A stretch of 7,648 nt of DNA from Nitrosopumilales archaeon. Lineage in GTDB: Archaea; Thermoproteota; Nitrososphaeria; Nitrososphaerales; Nitrosopumilaceae. Positions 1 to 4,660 of the stretch are shown here, piece after piece. Under the pieces are notes generated by a model that was not told the origin of the DNA, searched no databases, and saw nothing but the letters and a program-made list of their open reading frames with translations. The DNA is taken from contig JANXYF010000034.1 in assembly GCA_025350175.1 (NCBI GenBank), positions 1 to 7,648 of the forward strand, given 5' to 3'. How positions within the stretch are numbered: position 1 is the stretch's first letter; each line of letters starts with the position of its first letter. Both the position numbers and the translations under genes were made by a program.

Positions 1-90
1 GTCGCTTGGAGGCCAAACTAGTTTGTTGCATTTTGGGCACGAACTGCAAACAAAGTTATTGTTTTTCAGTTCCTGTTCGAATTTATTCAT
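1..90 (-). CDS. DUF35 zinc-ribbon/OB-fold protein, N-terminal part (runs off window edge)
   Basis: Thirty residues are visible from an ATG at 90-88; the gene continues beyond position 1. The peptide starts MNKFEQELKNNNF and then has C15-S-S-C18-P-K-C21, followed by a W-P-P turn. This resembles the N-terminal rubredoxin-like zinc ribbon of DUF35 proteins, in which Cys pairs bind zinc and an OB-fold domain follows. The second half of the ribbon and the OB-fold lie outside the window. In known systems DUF35 proteins bind thiolase-superfamily partners: they form the archaeal thiolase/HMG-CoA synthase complex and the steroid-degradation aldolase complexes, and help to bind the CoA moiety. The start codon overlaps the thiolase stop in an ATGA arrangement (90-87), so the two products are probably made in fixed ratio and form a complex. 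The family call rests on the short N-terminus plus the neighbour. Confidence 0.8.
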   Translation of the reverse strand, partial: MNKFEQELKNNNFVCSSCPKCNKLVWPPSD

Positions 91-1196
91 GATTCCAATA
101 TCAATACAGTTGAAGATGTAGCAGCAGCAGACATGTTATGAACTAGGCCAATTTGTGCTCCATTTACTTGTCTTTTTTTTGCATTACCTTGTAATTGTTG
201 GAATATCTCAATTGTTTGTGCAATCCCTGTTGCTCCCAATGGGTGACCGCTTCCAATAAGACCGCCCCTTGGGTTTATTTCTCTATCATTTGTCTCGTAC
301 AAATTTTTAACATATGATGCCCCCAATCCTTTTTTAGCAAATCCAAGATCTTCAAGTTCAATTATTTCACATATACTAAATGCATCATGTAGTTCTGCCA
401 CATCAATATCGGATGCATTTTTTCCAGCCATTTTGTATGCTTTAGAGGATGATTGAATATTAGATTCCATGGATGTGAGTTCTTGATTTTTTGTAAATCC
501 AGCAGAGATCGACTTTTGTCCTATACCAGTTATCCAAACTGGAGTATCTGTAAATTTTTTAATAGAGTCTTCAGAGGCAAGTAATATTGCGGCAGAACCA
601 TCACATGGCATGGAACAATCCAATAGTCTCAGAGTATCAGTAAGCGGTTTTGATTTCATAATTTCTTCAATTGAAAACATTTTTTTAAAATATGCAAATG
701 GATTATCTATTGCATATCTATGATTTTTAGCTCCAACATATGCAATATCTTCCATGGTTGTACCATATCTACGCATATGCGCACTTGCAAACATTGAGGC
801 CCAATAGATAGGATGCTTGTATTGTCCTCGAGATTCATCCCAGTTTAATACTAATCCTGGATTATCAGTTTTTTCTGCACCCATTATCAATGCAACATCT
901 GCAAGTCCAGAAGCAATGTAAGAATATGCAGAGACAATCCCATTACTTCCAGAATTGCAAAGACTTTCTACAGAGTGTGCCACTCTGGGTGAAATTCCAG
1001 ATAATTCAGACATGATATTAGCCAAATACTTTTGATTGTCATTAGTCGATGTGAGTACTACATCAATGTCATTTTGTGATAAATTTCTAGATTCTTCAAA
1101 GAGTGATTTTACAGATGACAACATTAAAGACTCTATCGACGAATCATTTTTTGAAAATTCTGTCAAACCTGATGCGGCTATTCCTACTTTTCTCAA
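87..1196 (-). CDS. SCP2-type thiolase (acetyl-CoA acetyltransferase-like / lipid-transfer protein family)
   Basis: This 369-residue protein has the usual thiolase length and motif order. The nucleophile Cys80 lies in ESLCNSGSNG. His270 is in ELHDAFS, the SCP2-type HDxF version of the NEAF motif. His318 is in GGLIGSGHPLGATG. Near the C-terminus the second Cys of classical thiolases is replaced by H353-N (VHNMSAAATS), as in SCP2/SCP-x thiolases. The family makes or cleaves beta-ketoacyl-CoA in the cytoplasm; the substrate here is unknown. The start is TTG at 1196-1194: the same frame has a stop 15 bases upstream and no other start codon between, and a GAGGAAG Shine-Dalgarno-like stretch precedes it. 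The gene overlaps the oxidoreductase stop and the DUF35 start by 4 bases each. Retention of Cys80 argues for thiolase activity rather than the Ltp2-type aldolase activity of some DUF35 partners. No HMG-CoA synthase gene adjoins it here. Confidence 0.92.
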   Translation of the reverse strand: MRKVGIAASGLTEFSKNDSSIESLMLSSVKSLFEESRNLSQNDIDVVLTSTNDNQKYLANIMSELSGISPRVAHSVESLCNSGSNGIVSAYSYIASGLADVALIMGAEKTDNPGLVLNWDESRGQYKHPIYWASMFASAHMRRYGTTMEDIAYVGAKNHRYAIDNPFAYFKKMFSIEEIMKSKPLTDTLRLLDCSMPCDGSAAILLASEDSIKKFTDTPVWITGIGQKSISAGFTKNQELTSMESNIQSSSKAYKMAGKNASDIDVAELHDAFSICEIIELEDLGFAKKGLGASYVKNLYETNDREINPRGGLIGSGHPLGATGIAQTIEIFQQLQGNAKKRQVNGAQIGLVHNMSAAATSSTVLILES

Positions 1197-2164
1197 TTCA
1201 TATCTTCCTCAAAAGTTGAAACAAGAAGATTAAAAGAGTCACTCACATCACCGACTGGATTAAACTGCAATATTGGAAGATCAATTCCAGCATTAACAAA
1301 TCTTGCAAGTTGTTTTCTAGCATCATTCGGAGTACCACATATGGTCAAAGCATTCACCATTTTATCTGAGACATGGGTGTGATTCTCTTTGAGACCATTT
1401 TTTCTATATTCTTCAAATATGGCATTTGTTTCTTTTTTAAATCCATTTTTAGCCAAAAATTCTCTATAAATGGTTCCTACTGAAACATAAAATGCTATTG
1501 TTTTTTTAGCTCTTGCAATAGCTTCACTTGCATCATCAGATACTGAAGTTATTAGTTGACATGCTACATCGATTTTTCTTTTGGCATGCATTTTTTGGAT
1601 AGTCTCTCTTAATTCATCAAGTGGTCTCAAATAGAAAATTGTTCCATCTGCAACTTCCCATGTAAGATTTACCATTTTTTCATTTATGGCCGCTACATAT
1701 ATGGGAATTTTTTTTCGAGGGGGAGGCATCAAGAGAGTAAAATTTTTCAGATTAAAAAAATCTCCCTCATAGTTACATTTTTTTCCAGAAAGAATGAGAC
1801 GTACTATTTCTACATATTCTCGCATTCGGGCTATAGGATGTTCAAATTTAGCACCATGCCAGTCTTCCACAATAGATTGACTGCTTGTTCCAAGACCAAG
1901 AATCAGCCTACCACTGGAGAGAGTGTCAATAGTGGCAGCAGTCATGGCAGCAAGTGCAGGACTTCGTGAGTAGATATTTAGTATCGATGAACCGATTTTT
2001 GGTTTTTTTACAATTTGGGATATAGTTGACATCATCGAACAACAGTCCATGCCCCATGTTTCAGGAATCCAAATTGAATCTGGAGTGTATTTTGACAATA
2101 CTCTAGCACAGTCCATTATTTGCTCAACTGAAAGCAAGGAACCTAAACTAAAACCAATTCTCAA
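1193..2164 (-). CDS. LLM-class (luciferase-like, probably F420-dependent) oxidoreductase
   Basis: This 323-residue protein has the single TIM-barrel layout of the luciferase-like family, which includes F420-dependent methylene-tetrahydromethanopterin reductase and F420-dependent dehydrogenases. Visible hallmarks are the first strand MRIGFSLG, DSIWIPETWG at residues 29-38, the barrel core from SRSPALAAMTAATIDTLSSG to RLILGLG (66-92), the MREYVEIVRLILSGK helix (114-128), a PIYVAA strand (154-159) and CGTPNDARKQLARFVNAGID near the C-terminus (276-295). The core segment resembles archaeal and actinobacterial F420-dependent members, so F420 is the likelier cofactor, but FMN cannot be excluded. The start is TTG at 2164-2162, with in-frame TGA and TAA codons just upstream and GTGAT five bases before it. 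It begins 6 bases after the nucleotidyltransferase stop and overlaps the thiolase start by 4 bases. The substrate is not deducible. Confidence 0.88.
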   Translation of the reverse strand: MRIGFSLGSLLSVEQIMDCARVLSKYTPDSIWIPETWGMDCCSMMSTISQIVKKPKIGSSILNIYSRSPALAAMTAATIDTLSSGRLILGLGTSSQSIVEDWHGAKFEHPIARMREYVEIVRLILSGKKCNYEGDFFNLKNFTLLMPPPRKKIPIYVAAINEKMVNLTWEVADGTIFYLRPLDELRETIQKMHAKRKIDVACQLITSVSDDASEAIARAKKTIAFYVSVGTIYREFLAKNGFKKETNAIFEEYRKNGLKENHTHVSDKMVNALTICGTPNDARKQLARFVNAGIDLPILQFNPVGDVSDSFNLLVSTFEEDMN

Positions 2165-2170
2165 TATTTA

Positions 2171-2857
2171 TCACTCTGAAAGAAACTTCTCATGGCAAGT
2201 TTTCTTCATGGCAGATACACATTCGTCAACATCTTTGTGAGAATCAATAGAATTCCAAAATACGTTAGTAAATTTTTCAGCATATAGTTTTCCTTTTTTT
2301 GCCAGGGTGGGAAATGTAATATTTTCTAGATTTCCTTTAGTAGGGAGATGATCAAATATTTCTTTGTTTAGATAGTATATTCCTGCATTCATCCAGTGAT
2401 TAAAAATTTCGGGTTTTTCTTCAAATTTATCAATCATATTCTCAGTGATGTTAACAACACCATATGGTGTCCTAAGTGGGATCACTGCTATCGTATTATG
2501 ATGTGTTTTTAGTTTTAGCAAATTAATATTTGTAATAATGTCTCCATTTATTACAAAAAAATTATCATTACCAAGATATTTTTTCGCTTTTTTAATTGCA
2601 CCGCCTGTACCTAGAGGGACCTTTTCAACAGAATATTCAATAGATATTCCAAATTTTTTTGATTCTAAATGAGATATTAGATTTTCAGATAGGTGCCCCG
2701 CACAAACTACAAGTTCCTTAATTCCAAATTTTTTAAAATATCTTATTTGCCATTCAATTAAGGCAACATTATCAACAGGAACGAGGGATTTTGGGACATA
2801 ATCAGTTATTGGTCGGAGTCTTTTACCTATACCACCTGAGAGTATAACCGCTTTCAC
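2171..2857 (-). CDS. Sugar-phosphate nucleotidyltransferase (NTP_transferase family)
   Basis: This 228-residue cytoplasmic enzyme should transfer an NMP to a sugar 1-phosphate, giving an NDP-sugar and pyrophosphate. The N-terminal signature L6-S-G-G-I-G-K-R-L-R-P-I-T binds the nucleotide triphosphate. PKSLVP (22-27) supplies the conserved Lys23. LGTGGA (82-87), NGD (104-106, metal-binding Asp), EKP (147-149), NAGIYYLN (157-164) and a late Asp in WNSIDSHKDV (201-210) follow in the expected order. There is no C-terminal beta-helix domain, so it is the short form, similar in size to heptose- or glucose/mannose-1-phosphate nucleotidyltransferases; base and sugar cannot be assigned. I chose the GTG at 2857-2855 because homologues begin MKAVILSGG and a TATA-like box lies about 27 bases upstream. 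A TTG at 2881 would add eight residues. It is the first gene of the four-gene operon. Confidence 0.9.
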   Translation of the reverse strand: MKAVILSGGIGKRLRPITDYVPKSLVPVDNVALIEWQIRYFKKFGIKELVVCAGHLSENLISHLESKKFGISIEYSVEKVPLGTGGAIKKAKKYLGNDNFFVINGDIITNINLLKLKTHHNTIAVIPLRTPYGVVNITENMIDKFEEKPEIFNHWMNAGIYYLNKEIFDHLPTKGNLENITFPTLAKKGKLYAEKFTNVFWNSIDSHKDVDECVSAMKKTCHEKFLSE

Positions 2858-2880
2858 AATAACAATCTCAAGTATTTGCA

Positions 2881-2889
2881 ATTAAAAGA
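2881..2889 (-). promoter_or_regulatory. TATA-like box for the nucleotidyltransferase operon
   Basis: Reading the minus strand, TCTTTTAAT lies here after a T-rich stretch. Its centre is about 27 bases before the GTG at 2857, the spacing expected of an archaeal TATA box serving a leaderless transcript. It sits in the short gap after the 49-residue ORF. Inferred from position and composition only. Confidence 0.45.
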
Positions 2890-2910
2890 TTTGGAAAAAA
2901 GTATGAAAAT

Positions 2911-3060
2911 TTAATCCATGCACTCATGCTTATTCTCATTTATGACATCATGGTAATAATGAAGTTCAGTGTAACAATCTACACAAAATTCTTTTTCCTC
3001 AATACTATTGTAAACAGTTGAATTTGTGGAATCTTTATCATTTTTTAAACGTGTGGTCAT
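2911..3060 (-). CDS. 49-residue Cys/His-rich mini-protein, putative zinc binder
   Basis: An ATG at 3060-3058 opens a 49-codon frame ending in TAA at 2913-2911. The product begins MTTRLKNDKDSTNSTVYNSI, is acidic and polar, and carries C26-V-D-C29, then H34 and H37, then H45-E-C47 close to the C-terminus. The CxxC plus HxC arrangement is what a single small zinc-binding knuckle would look like, although no named family is recognised. Support for a real gene is that the ATG lies only two bases after the stop of the upstream membrane-protein gene, the frame fills the gap up to the next promoter, and the metal-ligand residues are clustered. The Shine-Dalgarno signal is weak (GATG), so expression may rely on coupling with the upstream gene. 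Function unknown; a redox, regulatory or adaptor role are all possible. Confidence 0.68.
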   Translation of the reverse strand: MTTRLKNDKDSTNSTVYNSIEEKEFCVDCYTELHYYHDVINENKHECMD

Positions 3061-3062
3061 TT

Positions 3063-3467
3063 CTACATCGGACGTATTTTTGATTTTTTAATTTTCAATC
3101 CACCTAAAGCTATGATGACTACTCCAATACCTACAACAGCCCCGAATTCTCTTTGCCCAGCTGAAGGTATGGAACTTCCTTGTAATGCAAAGATGAGTCC
3201 TACTCCTGCCACCATTAATGCGCCTCCAATAATTATTAAAACTCCCAAGAAGGGAGATGGTTCTTTTCTTGTAATGAAGTATGAAATTATCAGTAGAATT
3301 GCGGGAATAATTCCAAATATCATTCCTCTTGCTTTAACATCCATTTGAAGAAATGCAGTACTTTGTAAACCAAGATGTTCAATTATCGCCATTATGGAAT
3401 CAGCACCATAAATTACAAGTAAAATTATTGATATCACTGAAATAATTATTGCAACTTTTAATGCCAT
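3063..3467 (-). CDS. Four-helix membrane protein of unknown function
   Basis: This 134-residue protein is very hydrophobic. Four membrane segments are apparent, at about residues 4-23, 48-66, 73-95 and 107-125. A loop with a short amphipathic stretch (HLGLQSTAFLQMDVKARG) joins the first two, and the C-terminal tail is basic (KIKKSKIRPM). Between segments 3 and 4 is a polar loop, QGSSIPSAGQREFG. No catalytic motif is visible and no family is recognised. The ATG at 3467-3465 is preceded by a TATA-like box at the spacing of a leaderless transcript. It lies 79 bases downstream of the A24 peptidase stop but seems to have its own promoter, and it is probably cotranscribed with the 49-residue Cys/His-rich protein that starts two bases after its stop. 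Confidence 0.82.
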   Translation of the reverse strand: MALKVAIIISVISIILLVIYGADSIMAIIEHLGLQSTAFLQMDVKARGMIFGIIPAILLIISYFITRKEPSPFLGVLIIIGGALMVAGVGLIFALQGSSIPSAGQREFGAVVGIGVVIIALGGLKIKKSKIRPM

Positions 3468-3488
3468 GACAATGCGTTATTTTCTCAA

Positions 3489-3496
3489 TTAATAAA
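3489..3496 (-). promoter_or_regulatory. TATA-like box for the four-helix membrane protein gene
   Basis: Minus-strand TTTATTAA is centred about 25 bases before the ATG at 3467. This matches the archaeal TATA-box position if transcription begins at the start codon. No convincing Shine-Dalgarno sequence lies between, which agrees with a leaderless message. Confidence 0.55.
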
Positions 3497-3524
3497 TCTT
3501 AGATATTGAAGAATAATTTAGATC

Positions 3525-3545
3525 TTATCAACTAAAATCTGATAA
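3525..3545 (-). terminator. Weak hairpin just after the A24 peptidase gene
   Basis: TTATCA (3525-3530) and TGATAA (3540-3545) are perfect six-base inverted repeats around a nine-base loop, starting one base beyond the peptidase stop codon (3549-3547). The stem is AT-rich and the sequence after it on the minus strand is only moderately T-rich. It could be a transcript end or a protein-binding palindrome, or it could be chance. Confidence 0.25.
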
Positions 3546-3546
3546 A

Positions 3547-4245
3547 TTATTTTGCAAGATGCATCATATTGAATATGATATCACCATAAAATATCTGGAC
3601 GACAAACCCTCCTGTAATATACAGGATGTAAGGTATGCCAGGGGTGACCCATGTATCCGAAGTGGTAGAAAAAGATGCTTTTTCTGCATGTTTGAAAGAA
3701 AAATCAAGTTTTTTGCTTGTCCCATCCATCTTTTCTATTGAAAAATTGAATTTTGAATTTTTTGCTCTGTAACCGATACAAAATGCTAATGCTTTATGCA
3801 ACTTAGAATCGTCTATGCCCTTGAAGATATCCTCCTTTTTTAAGATGACCATTAGATTACGTATAATATTTACAATAATTGGAGTTACTGAGAGCAAAGC
3901 TGCATTAGTTAGAGTTGTAAAAGGCGTGATCGGTGAGGCACCCAAGGTAATCATCGGAGCAAGTGCTGAGAGAACAATAAGACATAGTGCATCTGCACCA
4001 CCAAACATCCCCACCCTCCAAATCAATAGCGCTATTGGAACTATGATCAAAGATATTGCAAGTGTGATAAAGGAATGCCACAATTCTCCACTGAGGAAAA
4101 ACAAGAGTACTGCAACTCCTCCAAAAACAATCCACAGTAAATCGTTTATTTCCCTCTTGCGTATGTCCATAGCACAAGCTAAAGACAACATGCCTAATGC
4201 CAAAACTATTCTTATCTCGTTTAAACTTTGGAGTCCATCAATCAT
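3547..4245 (-). CDS. A24-family preflagellin/prepilin peptidase (FlaK/PibD-like)
   Basis: This membrane aspartyl protease would cleave class III signal peptides of archaeal pilins or archaellins at the cytoplasmic membrane face. In the 232-residue form chosen here, the two catalytic aspartates are Asp27 in MDIRKREINDLLW, just after the first membrane helix, and Asp85 in GMFGGADALCL, the family's GxGD-type motif in GGAD form. About six membrane segments are apparent, at roughly residues 10-26, 38-53, 58-77, 82-105, 114-132 and 204-224. A polar region of about 70 residues (132-200) precedes TWVTPGIPYILYITGG, a C-terminal pattern typical of the family. I chose the ATG at 4245 because GGTGAT, complementary to the 16S rRNA 3' end, lies four bases before it. 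An in-frame ATG at 4257 adds four residues and sits at leaderless distance from a TATA-like box, so it remains possible. Confidence 0.87.
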   Translation of the reverse strand: MIDGLQSLNEIRIVLALGMLSLACAMDIRKREINDLLWIVFGGVAVLLFFLSGELWHSFITLAISLIIVPIALLIWRVGMFGGADALCLIVLSALAPMITLGASPITPFTTLTNAALLSVTPIIVNIIRNLMVILKKEDIFKGIDDSKLHKALAFCIGYRAKNSKFNFSIEKMDGTSKKLDFSFKHAEKASFSTTSDTWVTPGIPYILYITGGFVVQIFYGDIIFNMMHLAK

Positions 4246-4396
4246 GTGAATCACCATTCATTTCTAATATCAAATTATTTTTAAAAATCAAGTAAATAAA
4301 GATCCATTCATTTTTCTGGTTTGATCGTTTCATTTGATCGCATATTTCCAAAGATGGTAGAACATTGTTAAATTCTTGCAATAGAATCAGAATGTA
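4246..4396. promoter_or_regulatory. Divergent promoter region with tandem TTTGATCG repeats
   Basis: This gap separates the minus-strand peptidase from the plus-strand small ORF. A minus-strand TATA-like stretch, TTTTTAAAAAT (4287-4277), is about 25 bases before the ATG at 4257. A plus-strand TTAAAT (4368-4373) is about 26 bases before the ATG at 4397. Between them, TTTGATCG occurs twice in direct orientation (4320-4327 and 4333-4340), 13 bases apart start to start. CCATTCATTT also occurs twice (4254-4263 and 4304-4313). The repeats could be operator half-sites, but this is inferred from position alone. Confidence 0.4.
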
Positions 4397-4660
4397 ATGA
4401 AGGTGCTCACTTCTTTTCACAATCCTTTGACAAAAAAATATGTCATATACTACTCTCTTGTTCTGACAATAGTTAGCACTGTAATTTTCTTCACTTCGTT
4501 GCAAATAATTCATCAAAACCCACTCTCAAATGCAATGACTTTTTTTGAGGGGTTTTTCTCGATGTATATGCTCAGCAGAAGTGAAATTGTGGGAAGGGCT
4601 TTCATGACGCATCTCTTCAGAATCAAGTCATCAATCAAGCAATTATTCCCGTTGCCTTAG
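4397..4660 (+). CDS. Small membrane protein of unknown function, only plus-strand gene
   Basis: This 87-residue protein begins MKVLTSFHNPLTKKYVIYY. It has one clear membrane helix (about residues 17-37), a second weakly hydrophobic stretch (about 46-60, MTFFEGFFSMYML) and a basic C-terminal tail (RSEIVGRAFMTHLFRIKSSIK). No family is recognised. In favour of a real gene are the composition (hydrophobic helix flanked by Lys/Arg), a TATA-like TTAAAT about 26 bases upstream at leaderless spacing, and the fact that it fills an otherwise empty gap. Against it are the small size, isolation on the opposite strand and an 18-base tail-to-tail overlap with the Ig-like protein gene (4643-4660). A competing minus-strand frame covers part of the same DNA but looks less protein-like. 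Confidence 0.55.
   Translation: MKVLTSFHNPLTKKYVIYYSLVLTIVSTVIFFTSLQIIHQNPLSNAMTFFEGFFSMYMLSRSEIVGRAFMTHLFRIKSSIKQLFPLP

Noticed and set aside
87..1196. Thiolase as an Ltp2-type retro-aldolase, which also pairs with DUF35
   Set aside because: The nucleophilic Cys80 and the two His motifs are intact, as expected for a thiolase rather than the aldolase variants that lose the Cys.
2858..2881. Longer nucleotidyltransferase start at TTG 2881
   Set aside because: It would add eight residues before the family's usual MKAVILSGG start and would place the start inside the TATA-like box.
3112..3348. Plus-strand frames antisense to the four-helix protein, the peptidase (3559-3741, 3815-4249) and the FlaJ-like gene (7189-7461)
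   Set aside because: Pro/Thr/Ile-rich antisense products of hydrophobic minus-strand genes, with no independent support.
4238..4516. Minus-strand frame of 92 codons upstream of and overlapping the A24 peptidase
   Set aside because: Its product is rich in Asn, Gln, Tyr and Cys without a coherent hydrophobic or domain pattern, it runs through the peptidase promoter and start, and it is antisense to a more protein-like plus-strand frame.
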